A stretch of DNA of 64,000 nucleotides from Hymenoscyphus infarciens (GCA_001414345.1 LLCB01000015.1:124001-188000), one strand, 5' to 3'; positions 14,153 through 25,542 are shown, counted from the first letter of the stretch. Notes: generated by a model not told the origin, from the sequence alone. Numbers and translations: made by a program.

Positions 14153-14681
14153 ATGACCACGCCATTCCTGGGACTGCAAGACTTCCCGTTCTGCCCCCGT
14201 ACACCTACTTCATCCTGGATTATAAGAAACACACCGAGGCGACTGCAATTTTTACCCAAGAGATTTAATCTAGATAGGCAATGGGGATTTTTCTTAATTC
14301 TTCTTAACTCTCTTTCTCGATCGAGGGCTACGAGTGTGTAAGAGAAAGAGTACGCCTGCCTTATTAGAACGTGTGCGAGACGTTCTAGGAGGTTATAAAA
14401 AATCCGAGAAGGTTTAGGAGAATGAGAATGAGAATATCTTAGCTGTCCGAAATAGACCTTTCGAACAATATCCGTGTTCGTTCCATAATTTCTGAACTAA
14501 TGGGTGAGAGGGTGTTCTTGGAGCAAAGCACACGCAGCCGTGGCAGCTTACCATGAGTTTTCAACGGCGATCTGATTCAACAAGCTCCGGTTACTTTTTT
14601 GCCATATATATCCTCTTCTATTTACACAGCTCATCCCAAGAAAGCAACATGGAACTCCCTCGGAAACATGATGAATTCTCA

Positions 14682-15849
14682 TCAAACCGGCTCTTGCTTG
14701 ATTTTTGGCTCGACTTCCAGCACAACGTGAGACTTGAGCTTCTTGGGTAGATGACGTGGGAATTCTCGTATTTCTCCCTCCTCCAGATCGCTGTCATCCT
14801 CATAAATGTCACTCTCTCTCCTCTCGAAGTTGTCCTCACAATTTACTCCGGTTCTCGGGGATAGTGGCTTCCTTGTAAGATTCAAGAACCGATCCTCGAC
14901 GTCTTTTTTCAACCTTCGTTTCTCAAGGGCGTTGATTGCGCTCGACCAATCTTTAACTTCTTCTCGCTCTAATAGTTGTCTTGAGAGGGTATGCTCGGGA
15001 GACAGTGTAATTGTAGGAATCGACCTCGAAGCCTGAAAAGTGGTTAGCTGGAAGCACCAGATGATTCTAGAGAATGGATTTTTACCTCAGTAAAACCAGA
15101 CTTTCGTTGTTCATACGCCTTCATTTGCGTAAGTACTCGAGAAAGTTGTTTATTCTCCTTTTCGCTTTGTTGAACGAGTCAGCCAGCAGCACCCTTGCCT
15201 TGGAAAGATTCTCAATCATCATACGATGTTCGAGCCATTGTCTTCTCTTTCTTAATCTTTTTTGGGATGGGCTGTGGGGGAGACTGTTCTTACTGTAGTG
15301 CCTTTCTCTTCGCTTCTCTTTTTCTGCTCTCCTTCCCTTTTTTTGATTTCTTGCCCTCTACTACTAAGTTTGATTGTTGACTCGTTTCGATGGGTTGCTC
15401 GTTCTCTCCTTGATTGTTCAACCATACACATTGTCCCCAGTTTCGTTCTTCGTATTTGTCCCATGTACTGTCGTGAGCAGCTTAGCTTGTATTATGGAGC
15501 TTCGAAAAAGCAGAACGCACCGCTTCTGGTTTCCGACATTGGACTGCTGGTTACGGAGATATAACGGACCGGCGTCTACCAGTGTGATTCGTTGTTTTGG
15601 TGGGAGTCGAAAGCCGGGGAGATAAGAGGACCTGTGGGAGGGTTCTAGGAGGAGGCGTGAGGGGTACCTAAAAACTGTTAGATGGGAGGGATGTAAGTAT
15701 TGAAGGTTGAGGCGGCTTACAGGTTGGTCATTATTGGCAGAATGTAGTGGTGGTGGCGAGCAGCTTTCTTCAGAAACTTGATATTTTTTGGACGAATGAT
15801 GGAAAGAGGAAACGAAGGGCTGCCACCTTGGGTCCAACTTTTCATTCAT
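14682..15849 (-). CDS. Lysine-rich coiled-coil protein, unknown, one frameshift
   Basis: Five exons can be read on the minus strand: 15721-15849, 15555-15667, 15294-15467, 15086-15250 and 14682-15032. Introns are 53, 87, 43 and 53 bp. The product starts MNEKLDPRWQPFVSSF and has the conserved-looking segment TWDKYEERNWGQCVWLNNQ formed across intron 2. It then becomes Lys/Arg-rich and probably coiled-coil (RRQWLEHRMMIENLSK; KENKQLSRVLTQMKAYEQ), and ends in an acidic DDSDLEEGEIREFP stretch and KIKQEPV. One base appears to be missing in exon 4 near 15172-15180: the frame before and the frame after both look coding but do not join. With that base the protein would be about 310 residues. I do not recognise a family; the charged composition suggests a nuclear protein. 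The 43-bp intron is the weakest boundary. Confidence 0.5.
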
Positions 15850-16128
15850 TGAGTCAAAACAGGAAGGCACGATGGTTGATGTTTGTTGTGGTGGGGCGCC
15901 CGTGAAGACCCAACAAAGTTTGGAAGGAAGGAACCACACCAGGGCAACACGCACCTCGGATTTCCCGAAGTCTTATGAGCACTTGGGGCAAAATGAGGGA
16001 AATACTTTTTATGGACTATTTTTACGACGTTAATGTGTGATAATCTGTTGTTGCAAAGACAACCAAGCGCTGCGTGAGTAAGATTTTTGCTCTCGGTATC
16101 TCTCTCTAAAAAAAAAAGTACAGCATAA

Positions 16129-17618
16129 CTAATTCTCTTTGTAAAGTTCCATAAATGACTTGCCAGACTCACTACTACTCCGACTGTGAGCTCCATCCGC
16201 AGAATCAGCTATCGATGAAGCCAGCTTTCCATTCTTCACCTGATCCTGTTCCAACTTTGGGCCCTCGAAAATTTCCTTCTCTTTTGGCACAACCTTCAAA
16301 TCCACCTCGTGGAATTGCTCTTTCTCAACAACCGGAGCTGCAACTTTCTTCTCGCTCAGGCCTGTATTCGTGTGTGTTGGAAGTGGTGGTGGCATTGCCG
16401 AAATCGCCTTCTCTTTCTCTTTTTCCTTTCCAGCTTCCTTCACCTCAGCATCAATCACCTTGGGCTTGATTTGAGAAGCTTTTGGTAAGGAGTTATCGGG
16501 AAGCATAGCCCTTGGAAGGTCGCCCAATTGTTTCCAGATTCCATATTCGGCAATTGCTTTTCGCAAATACTCGTGTCCCTTGGTAGGGCTTACCAAATAC
16601 TCGATTGCACTGAGGTCGATGAACCCTTGTCGAGAGAGGATTGGCATGTTGGCACCAAAGTTCATGGATTCCTTCACTCTCTCCTTGGCGGGTGACTTTG
16701 GCTCTATCATCTCTGCACCCTCGATCTCTTCTGGGGTTGCTGATTTGGGGCGGACCATGAGTTTGTGTGAGATGCTTAGATCCGCTAGGTAGATCCCGAA
16801 TTCGAGATCTGCAACCTCTTTGTGGTTCTCTCCACCTTCAGCATCGAGCGCGTTCTTCCCTATAGTTATTGTGTCAGCAAATACTTCGTCATAAACAAGT
16901 GAAGCAATGACTTACAAACGTTCGCTGTCCACTGGTATCCTTGTACATCAAGGAAATCCGAGTATACCTCCGGAGTCAAGAATCCGGTATGTCGAGGATC
17001 TAAGCAGCTGAAAATAGTTCCCATCAAGGCGATAAAAATTGGCGCAGGTGTTGAGTCGGCGGCAAATAATGGTTCCCATTTATCTGGAACTGGGTATGAA
17101 GGAGCCGAGCCATCAACATCGACGGATTTTGGTGGTGAGGGTGGAAAGATTGGATTGTGTAGTTCATTAAGACCATTGGTCATGACTGCAAGGCCTGCTC
17201 CAGTTACATCTTTCAACTGCACCAAAGGCTCAACCACCGGCTCGGGTTTTGCGGCTGGTTTTGTGCTCTTCTTCAATGGCGATTTCACCAAACTCCAGAG
17301 AACGCTCCAATCTGCCATTGGAATTTCTACTTGCTGTATGTTTGTCTGTGATGTCCGGCGTGGTGGTAGTGGTGGTGGTGGTTTTTCTGTTTTGGGTGCG
17401 AAACCTAGTGCTCCTGGGACAAAAAACCCGGATTGTTTGAATACCATGGTTGGATGCGTGTCGACATGAGGTCGCGCATAGTTTTTGCCGACATAACAGT
17501 TTGCGCATAGATGGTAATTTAGACAGTGGTGGCATAAAACTCGAGCTCGATGTTCCAGGATCTTTTCCGTACATGTTGTGCAGCAATACAGCTGGCTATT
17601 TGGTTCTTCTTCCGCCAT
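16129..17618 (-). CDS. ZZ-type zinc finger protein with EF-hand-like region
   Basis: Two exons on the minus strand, 16916-17618 and 16129-16859, separated by a 56-bp GTAAGT...TATAG intron, encode about 477 residues. The N-terminus holds a ZZ-like zinc finger at residues about 12-54: CCTTC, CHHC and CANC pairs followed by two His in HVDTH. A Pro-rich linker follows (PPPPLPPRR). Then comes a conserved-looking globular segment beginning KWEPLFAADSTPAP, whose DPRHTGFLTPEV resembles a degenerate EF-hand loop lacking the final acidic residue. The C-terminal 130 residues are Lys/Glu-rich and low complexity, ending in a Ser cluster. ZZ fingers bind protein partners such as histone tails or N-degrons; no specific role can be assigned. 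The start is the only ATG before the finger. Confidence 0.85.
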
Positions 17619-18601
17619 AACGTAGATTTGCGACTGCTCAGAGTGGGATTTTCGTATCTCCTGCTGAACTCCAGCTTATTCCGAGAAACACGGGCTTCTC
17701 CTTCGCTGTTGGAGCTCGTGTTTGAGGATTTCGAGATGTGGTTCGTTCCCAGTCGTTGTTTCGATATTTCAAACTTGCGATATACATAACAAAACAACAA
17801 TACGGACAGGAATCAGAGTACAACTCTCTCGCGAGGGGAAAAGCGAAAGTTAACGTGGAGAAATTGGAAAAAATAAATTGCTTGGGGGACGTCCATACAA
17901 AACCTAGCTTACCGGCACCTGGAGAAGCACAGGCGGCGCATGGGGGACTCTTGGCTATACGGTCTTGTCTCCTCATCTAAACATTCAGAAGGCCTGGCGC
18001 TGACTTTAAACCTTCCTGAAATTCAATGCGCCGTCTCAGCGACATGTGTGTTGGTCAGCGCTTTGATGCCAAACTGTCCGAGAATTGGGATCTCGCTTCT
18101 TGGCTTGACTTGGCGAAGCAACACCAAGACCCCCCAAGACTCCTGCCCTAGACTTGATATTAAGGACTTCAGAGATCCGGGGTAGGACGATGTGTTGGTG
18201 TTAGTCAAGATGCATAAAGGAAAGTTACGGCCTCTCTGCAATCATGCCTGGCGGATCTTATGATTGGGAGCGACTCGTTTCAGGGTCCTTTTGTTTCACC
18301 GAACCCCCAAAGCGAGTCCAATTCTGCGACGTTTGAACGGAAACCAGACGACCATTTCGAAAGGAATCCGAGGAGTGTCTTCATAACCTGGTTCAGGACA
18401 AAGTGTCCGTTATCTAGGTATGGCGAAAACATCATGAAAACACCAGACGGACGGGAGAAGATCCAGAAGAGGTTGATCGTACGTTCCTTTCCGACAATCA
18501 GACGATCTTCAACCATTTCAGAGTCTTCTAACAAAACCTACCTTGGCATCAGGCAAAGTTATTACTATTGCAGGCACTGTAACCCGCCCGAGGTGCACAT
18601 T
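17619..18601. other. Intergenic; possible extra exons
   Basis: Probably the leader of the ZZ gene (17619-17980). A minus-strand stretch at about 18285-18600 reads partly protein-like (ERTINLFWIFSRPSG) and lies in frame beyond the stop at 18602, joined by a plausible 55-bp intron. It has no recognisable domain and I do not call it. Confidence 0.35.
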
Positions 18602-19413
18602 TCATAAGGTATCTGCTATCCGTTTTCGCTTTTCTTGCTCCCACTCAATTGCGTTATCCTCTTGAGCTCTGCGTCGCAGGGCTTCCACGACTATTTCTCT
18701 ATACTCCTCAATCGTTGGGCAGGGAGAAAATAACGTATCCATATCTTCCCCAGCAGCGATCATGTCGTCGATCAGCCGCCACCCTTTAACGTCCTTCCTT
18801 GGAGGAATTCGAAATTTCGATTCAACTCTCACAGCATCCTTTCCGCAAGAAGGGCATCTCAAGCAAACTCCAGGTCCCAGCTTGTAAACTCGTGGGGTGG
18901 TGACGATATTTATCCAATGCGAGTACGGATCCCCCGCCTTTACACATTCCACTTCTTCCACCGAGAGAGAGCTTGGGTCATTCCAGTATCGTGATCTGAG
19001 GGCGTTGAAAGTAAGTGTTTCTGGGGATCCGACGTTTTCTCTACTCTTCATCCGTCTCTCATTTTGAAATGCTGCTTTCAGGTCGGGTGAACATGATTCC
19101 AGTGGTCGAACGGACCAGTCCTGGAAGTCTGATATTTCATATTCAAACTTTGAAGGGTCGTAGAATGGCTTGATAGACCGCCGACAGTCCTTTTCGGGAC
19201 AAATGAACTTGGGTCGATAGGATGACCCGCATTGGTTGTAATACAGGCCTGTTCGCCCTGTGGGACAAGCTTCCCGGATAATTCAGGAGTATACCCAGTG
19301 AGCAAATGTTGACGGGTGTTTTCTGAAATCTGATGCTGTCAGACTTTAATATGTACCTTCATCGATTGGGAGTCAACCTTGGGAGGGCAGCAGCCCCCAC
19401 TACAGCCAAACAT
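18602..19413 (-). pseudogene. Cys-rich zinc-binding-like protein with in-frame stop
   Basis: The minus strand carries a well-formed reading frame from about 19322 to 18602. It reads CPTGRTGLYYNQCG, then FICPEKDC, then a region ending GVCLRCPSCGKDAV and a charged helix. The spaced CxxC and CxxxxC pairs suggest structural zinc sites. A TGA at 19283-19285 interrupts the frame between HWVYS and IIREACPTG; both sides look coding and no intron with correct phase removes it. A possible upstream exon ends near 19378 before a 55-bp intron with a weak GTTGAC donor, and its frame is uncertain. A CGA-to-TGA change, the type caused by RIP, would explain the stop. The shorter product starting at 19051 (149 residues) might still be made. 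Family not recognised. Confidence 0.45.
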
Positions 19414-19846
19414 GGCTTGTTCTCCAATCCGACATCCTACAAGTCGTTTGGTTGTATCCGCTCTAGAGGGCTGTTAGGTGATGAGGGAAAAGGCAAGAAA
19501 GAGGTCGCGTGACTTAACTTCGACAAGCCATCTTGAATCTCCTGAGAGGTAATTAAGGGTGGAGGTTTTTTGGGTTTTATCAAAAGTTTTTGATGGACGA
19601 AGCAAGTATCAAGAAGCAAAAGAAATTGAGTCACTATTGGAATACGAGGTTAGAAACGTGATGTGCTCAGCTGCTACAGCGACGCCCCGTCGGAGAAAGT
19701 TCCTTTGAACTTCCGGGTGGTGTCTGAACATCTGATAATAACACCACCTCAACAATATCTTACCTATCTTACCTGAGATGAGGAAACTTCCATTCAATCT
19801 CATATCGAGATTTCAATTCAATCAAAGACGATCAATCCATCAAACA
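19414..19846. promoter_or_regulatory. Divergent intergenic region
   Basis: This 433-bp stretch separates a minus-strand reading frame from the plus-strand NUDIX gene and must hold both promoters if both are expressed. It could instead contain further 5' exons of the minus gene: the CACCTAACAG site near 19482-19491 is a good acceptor on that strand. Confidence 0.4.
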
Positions 19847-21455
19847 ATGGCCCATAATTTGCGACAGCGCGCCGTGGTCTCATCGTTCATCTGCACCCCA
19901 CCACAATCCCCTAACCGCCTCACATTCGCACTTTTCAAACGTAGCGATAAGGTATCGACATATCCGTTAGTACTTTAATGACCAACGCCTATTTTTTGAT
20001 AGTTTGATAACTTAAGGCAGTGGCAAATGGGCTGTCTGCTCAGGCTCTATTGACCCCACAGATACAAGTCCTGAGCATGCAGCGAAGCGTGAAATTCTCG
20101 AGGAAACAACTTTATCAGATGACGATATCTTCCTTTTACGCCGAGGGAAACCTTTCATTCTCATCGATGAAAAATTGAAGACGGAATGGACGATTCACCC
20201 CTTTGCCTGGCAACTCAAACCCCATTCTAAACCCATCGAGTTCGATTGGGAGCACACGGAGTATCAATTCGTCAAACCAGAAGATCTGGCGAAATTTGAA
20301 CATGTTCCTCAGTTAGAGATTGGGATGGGGCGGGTGTTGGTGAGTCCCGAGTTGGAGAACGCATTATCGATATTGAGGGACGACCATGAAAGTGGAGCCC
20401 AGCTGCTGGCTACAAAAGCCCTTGAGCTTTTACTTGAGACTGTCAACAGCGTGGAGCTTTCGAAAATCAAGTCGCCGGATGAGTTCTGGAGGGAAATTCG
20501 ATGGAGAGCTTGGCATTTGGCGAAGAACGGCCGGCCCTCTATGGGCTCTGCTGTTGAAGCATCTCTTTTCCGGTCCTTGGATGTGGCAAGGAAGAGTTTT
20601 GAACTTCTTGGGGTTAAGCTTAAGGATGGCTTTGAAACTGACCTGCACAGTCTCAAAGAAATCCTTAAATCTGCTCTTTTGGAAAGAATCTCTACGATAC
20701 AGCATAGTTTATCAACTCTGTCCAATCATTTTGTAGAGTTTATCGAAAAAGATCAAGAAGGCTACGAGGGAGTAGCACCAAAAACAACAAACATCGTCAC
20801 ACTCTCTGCATCTGGGACTCTTACAACTTCCCTAACTGGCCTGATCCGAACTCACGCTAAGTCTGGCCGAAGGATCAAGCTCACAATCCTGGAATCACGA
20901 CCCAAATTTGAAGGCGTGAAGGTTGTCAACAAATTACTCGACTCCTTCAATTCCGATCCGGAGATCATGGAAAATCTCAAAGTGGAGATAGTATCAGATG
21001 CCAGTATCGCCACCGTGCTCGAAGATGCACATTATCTTCTTCTGGGGGCGGATAAAGTCCTTTCCGACGGTTCGGTGTCCAATAAAATTGGTAGTCTAGT
21101 AGCTGCCATTGTCGCGAAATGGAAGCAATCAGAACAAAAATCAAAATGCAAGGTTTTGGCACTGTATCAAAGCGACAAAATCACCAACTCGAGTTCTGAT
21201 GGAGAACACCCGAAAGTGGAAAATAACGATCCAGGCGAGGTGATGGAAAGTTGGCCAGCCAATTTCACCGAGGAAACCATGGATGCGAAGCGCATTGGCT
21301 GGAAGGTAGAGGTTAGGAATGTGTATTTTGAATGGGTTCCGGGGCATTTGATTGATGCGCATGTCTCTGAGAGGGGATTGTTGAGTTTGAGGGATATTAG
21401 AAAGATCGGAAATGAGACGTGGGAGCTTGAAGATAGCCTTTTTAAAGATCTTTGA
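19847..21455 (+). CDS. NUDIX domain plus eIF2B-like domain protein
   Basis: Two exons, 19847-19965 and 20021-21455, joined across a 55-bp intron with GTTAGT donor and CAG acceptor, encode about 517 residues. The N-terminal 130 residues are NUDIX-like: MAHNLRQRAVVSSFI, then SGSID...AKREILEETTL (about residues 52-75), a slightly degenerate Nudix box with the REIxEE core. From about residue 150 the protein resembles the IF-2B alpha/beta/delta family, with VTLSASGTLTTSLTGL, LTILESRPKFEG, and a nucleotide-type DAHYLLLGADKVLSDGSVSNKIG motif. That superfamily includes eIF2B regulatory subunits and sugar-phosphate isomerases (MTNA, ribose-1,5-bisphosphate isomerase). The two-domain layout is known in fungi; the substrate is not. 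An in-frame ATG at 19778 would add 23 basic residues resembling a mitochondrial presequence; I prefer 19847 because its context (ACAATGG) is better. Confidence 0.88.
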
Positions 21456-21710
21456 TGTTAGACAACAACTCAACAAATCTTACTGTGTTCTTATTACACA
21501 TCTAACATGTGTTGTTCCGCGTCCAAGAAGGCCTCGGTGGAGTAGTGGCTGTCGCCTAACATGAGGCGATTCCAAGGTAGCTGTCGGAGGTAATACTTAC
21601 AGGAATGAGTTAAGTTGCAACTCTCTCCTTCCAGCAACTTCTCCTTGTGAAACCCTTTTCCATAGTAGTTTGCAGTCTCATTTAGGAATAGAAAACGAAA
21701 CCTAAACAAG

Positions 21711-22030
21711 ATGGACAACATGACTCGCCATATAACTCGAGACTTGTCTCAAGCACACAAGAGGTGGCGTTGCTGGAGGTGTCGTGAAGCTGACTATATA
21801 CATTGCGAATGTGCGAATGGTGTGAGAAGCGAGTTCGCTTCGAAGATCAAAATGGTATCGAGGGAAAGTATGTTATTGGGTCAGTGGCTGACGACAGGAT
21901 TTGTAGTTATTGCGGATTGCTTGTGGAACGCGAATATGAAGAACATACTTTAGCGGATGAATTAAGAATTAATACCAAGACCAGAAACCCTAACCCTAAC
22001 TCCGAGTTTCCTTTGCTTCTAGTGTTATAG
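21711..22030 (+). pseudogene. Small CxxC protein split by an 8-bp duplication
   Basis: A frame starts at ATG 21711 and reads through RWRCWRCREADYIHC. A second frame, out of register, continues CEWCEKRVRFEDQNG to ICSYCGLLVEREYEEHTL and stops at 22028-22030. The switch falls exactly on a tandem duplication of TGCGAATG at 21804-21811 and 21812-21819. Counting the duplicated octamer once leaves a single frame of about 100 residues with three CxxC pairs (CWRC, CEWC, CSYC), plausible zinc ligands. So the gene is either freshly broken, polymorphic, or affected by a sequence error. Family unknown. It lies 250 bp downstream of the NUDIX/eIF2B-like gene on the same strand. Confidence 0.5.
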
Positions 22031-22098
22031 TAACATACCTCAATACACACCACAAGAAGCAACCCCAAGCCAAGCACTAAACAGGTCTTACATATTTT

Positions 22099-24321
22099 TC
22101 ACTTGTTCTTCCTCCCCTCCCCCCGCAACCCCGCGAACAACTTCCTCCACCACTTCAAATGCCCCTCCCTCGCCTCCTTCACACTAGGCAACGTCAGAAT
22201 CATAGCCAACCCCAAACTCAACAGCGCAAGCGGCAAACTCGTAGCAAAATACCACTTAATAGTCTCCTTGATTGAACTGATGTCCTCCGTCATACTAAAA
22301 AGACTAGCCACAAAACTCAACGGGATAAAGAAGGTAGCGAGCCAAGTGAGACGTGCCACATTTTTGTTGTCTTCTCTAGAGCGTTGCGAGTCTTGCATGG
22401 AGATTATGGCTGTGACGACGGAGGTGAGTCGGTCGATGCGGTTTTGGTATTCTACCATGTAACCTAGGATTCGGACGAAATCTTCGCGCATTTCGGTTAC
22501 GGGGCCGCATTTTAGGGAAGAGGTCAGGTGGGTGGATTTTTGGCATTGGCAGCCTTCTGTGTGGTGAGTTGTGGTGGAGGGATCTGAGCTCGTAGCATTT
22601 GGGATGCTGTTAAGTCTGGATAGGTCGACATCGGTTGGATTCGCGTTGTTAGGTATGGTTGGTGTGGTAGCACTCGACTCATTTTCGCTGTCGGTTGTTT
22701 CTGGGAGAGCACTTGGACCCGGATTCGAGGGATGGCATGGAAACTGAAATGCTCGTTGGAGAGTCTCTGTTAACATCTCTCGGTACAAGGGTACAAGTCG
22801 TCTCCAGATATGTAATTTCTTCAATGTGTCATTGACATTTTTGTCCTTGATCAGGAAATGTTCCGGAAATGAGATCTCCCATTCGATCTGCCCAAGTCGA
22901 GTCCGGATGTACTGGCCGATTTCGAGCCACTCCGCGCTGATAAGATGAAGAAGTGCTTGTATTGGGACGTGAACACCATCGGCTTTATTGAGCCTCTTCA
23001 TATGAGATGCAGATGGGTTAAATGCATCTGTTCTTTTGGCCCAGTAGACAATGTCGTTATAAATTGAAGTCCGTGGAGGTCCTTTGGGCGCCGATTGTTT
23101 TGAGAACAGACTCGGGCTATTCTCCCCTAGAAGATGGGGGAGTTAGCATTGCCTATCAAAAAATGTCTCGGGATTCGGCACAGGATAAATGCTGGGGGTT
23201 AGGAATGATTCAAGAGTGATTCAGGAGTGATTTAAGAGAGAAAAAGTGGGAGAAAAGTGTCACCATTACCTACAATTGCGATAGCCATACCAAAGCGTTC
23301 TTCCACACTTTGGAGTCGGATCACAGAGCAAAACGCCTGGGTGGAAATAGTTAGTTATAGCCAAGGGATATGAATCTAACCAAAGTACTTACCAATAGAT
23401 CCACGAGCCTTCCCCGCGCGTCCCTCGCCCGATAACCACAATGACCCTCTTGTTCTCGCAAGGCCAACAAGGGCATTTTGATCATCCCATTTTGACTTGT
23501 TATTGATATCGTCCTCATGTCTCCTAAGGACATTGAAAGCATCATACTCCTTCCCTCCCTGTACGAAATCTTCAGGACTCTTGTAATATCGTATCGACGG
23601 GAATCGCAACTGTAGCCACCGTTGAGTCTTGGTGGTAACATTCAGCCGAGGCGAATCAACCCATCGATCTCGGGTATTATACCAGGCATAATCGAAGATT
23701 TGTTCTCGGAAGAAGGCTGGTTCGATATCGTAGTGCCCACCGAGAAGCTCAATCACATCACGGGAGAGATCTTCAACGATATAAAGTCGAAACCGTCCCT
23801 TGCTAGCTTCAGTCTCTTGAGCTTCGTTTTCCAAAGCCTCTTTCAATTTCTTCGAGGTGTTGTACACACGAGGGACTACACCAGAAGGAAGATAATCCAG
23901 ACGTGTGATTGTCGTCCGGGAAGCACGTTCTTGAATTTCGAGATCTCGTTCCTTTGGGGGCTTCTTTTCCAAACCATTCCATCTAGCTGGGGAGGTGCCA
24001 ATTTCCATGAAATCAGCCAGAAGTCTCAAAGAGGGCCATGCGTCCGAAAGAGACTTGATATGGGCGAGATATGGTCGATCTTGGGTGCTAAAAATAGCCG
24101 TGTTAGAAACGAAACGTGATGTTTTGAAACGAAAGATATGTTCCTTACCTCAGCACTTCCCATCCTTGTCTTTTGTCTCCCGTAGCCTCGTTGTCATATA
24201 TATCGCCACTCGCGTAGCTGTCCTCGATGAGCTTCTCGTTGTAGTAGGTATACTCCTGCACCTCCTTTTCCACCGTCTGCTGCAACGCGGTCATTCGTCT
24301 CTCCATTTTGTGGGCATTCAT
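22099..24321 (-). CDS. CorA-like Mg2+/divalent cation transporter
   Basis: Four exons on the minus strand, 24149-24321, 23393-24087, 23274-23336 and 22099-23126, give about 652 residues; introns are 61, 56 and 147 bp. The middle exons carry the fungal CorA-like soluble domain: SRDVIELLGGHYDIEPAFFREQI is typical, followed by GVLLCDPTP. The C-terminus has the two-helix membrane end of the CorA/ZntB fold: WLATFFIPLSFVASLFSMTED (about residue 570) and WYFATSLPLALLSLGLAM. The loop motif of true CorA (GMN after the first helix) is absent; SMTE stands there, as in many filamentous-fungal members. Transport specificity is therefore open. A longer start at 24591 adds 90 residues, but the ATG at 24319-24321 begins the conserved-looking part. 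The 147-bp intron uses a GTAGGT donor and a TGCTAAC branch site. Confidence 0.85.
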
Positions 24322-25542
24322 GAATCTCTGCAGTAATTTCGAGATGGAAGAAAATGGAATTGGGAAAGCTCTCAAGATCCAGGTTGATGTAGGTCCGCTA
24401 TTCTGTACAGCCTCACTGCATACATCTGCGAGGTATGTATCACGTCTGACAGCACGATGCACATTTCGCGACAACTTATAGATTAGATTCCATGACGAGA
24501 TGAGTGAAGGGAAATAATTCCGGCCACGAGCCCAAGTTGACAAGGAGCTTGTGAATGTGATGATGCTAAAGAGCCGCAAAAAAGAATACATAAAATTTCC
24601 CGTGAGCTGGAGGCTGACCAGACGGGAACAACCCTGGTCAGCAGATCAGGTGACTGATCAAAAGTATAAAAACCTCTGCCCCCACCAGGGGCTGTAGGAA
24701 TTCGTGACTGTATTCTTGAAGTACTTGCACTTCTATAATTATTCTAACTCCTTTGAAATAGTAAACATATTAAAATCTTAATTATTCAAGCCTTTTAGGA
24801 TAATAGAATCGATTTATCGAGTCTTGGATGAATAATAGAAGGAGTAGAGGAGAGTTGGTCAACTTTTCGCTAGTCACGAATTCCTGCTTCCCCTGCTGCC
24901 CCCTTAATGAAGATTTAGGTCTTGAATGTTTCTATTCAAAATGGACATGAATCTTTCCAAGGTCTTTCCCAAAGAGAAATTTGGTCAGCTCCTCGTGACC
25001 TGTATTGAGCCTCAATCTTTAGGCCAGCCCCTTTTCACTTCTCACTTCTCACTTCATCCCTGGCCATCTCGGATCCGTCTTCCTATACGGCACGGCTATT
25101 CCCACTCCCATCACAATACAAATCATCTCTTCCTCTCACTCATGGGTTTTCCCATAGCGATTCGCTTTCCAGAGAGCGAAAAGGAGGCGTTACGCCGTAG
25201 CTCACCACGCTCAAACGCCACACCTACGAATCAAGACAATTTCACATTTTTATGTGAGACTAGACGACTGGACGACTGGACGACACGACTGGACGATGGC
25301 TCGCGTTGATCTGCATAATTTTGCCCAGCCAATTCCGGCAGGAAACACATTGTTTCAATGAAGTCGGCGCTTAGGCTACCCGCCACTACGGAGTACCTAT
25401 AATCCTTACTCCCTCTCGCTCCACCACACGCAATCAATGTCTGGCATAATTAAGGCCGACAACGTCATTTGGTAACACTCTGTGAACTCGAATTTCTGTT
25501 TTCTTTCCTTTCCTTTCCATTCGCGATCGTGACAATTTCGAA
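24322..25542. other. Intergenic region
   Basis: Divergent promoters of the CorA-like and membrane-protein genes, with the MITE-like element inside. The frames at 24345-24591 (-) may be a 5' extension of the CorA-like gene. Four GACTGGAC-type repeats sit at about 25260-25295. Nothing else is supported. Confidence 0.5.
24686..24896. mobile_element. MITE-like inverted-repeat element
   Basis: Arms containing AGGAATTCGTGACT (left, about 24707-24720) and AGTCACGAATTCCT (right, about 24872-24885) are exact reverse complements over 14 bp. The similarity extends outward over a further 8-10 bp with mismatches (CAGGGG on the left, CCCCTG on the right). The inside, about 150 bp, is AT-rich with weak inverted similarity (ACTCCTT/AAGGAGT). 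No coding potential. Size and structure fit a miniature element between the CorA-like gene and the next gene. Confidence 0.6.

Larger units (their letters stand above)
12728..14681. other. Helicase 3' region and intergenic DNA with inverted repeats
   Basis: Frames at 12721-13450 have no protein-like content and probably lie in the helicase 3' untranslated region. The rest holds the hairpin element at 13808-13968 and a short palindrome at 14124-14152. I see no gene. Confidence 0.5.

Noticed and set aside
21985..22003. CCCTAA repeats as an interstitial telomere
   Set aside because: Only about two units here and two to three interrupted units near 27343-27362, expected by chance in CT-rich DNA.
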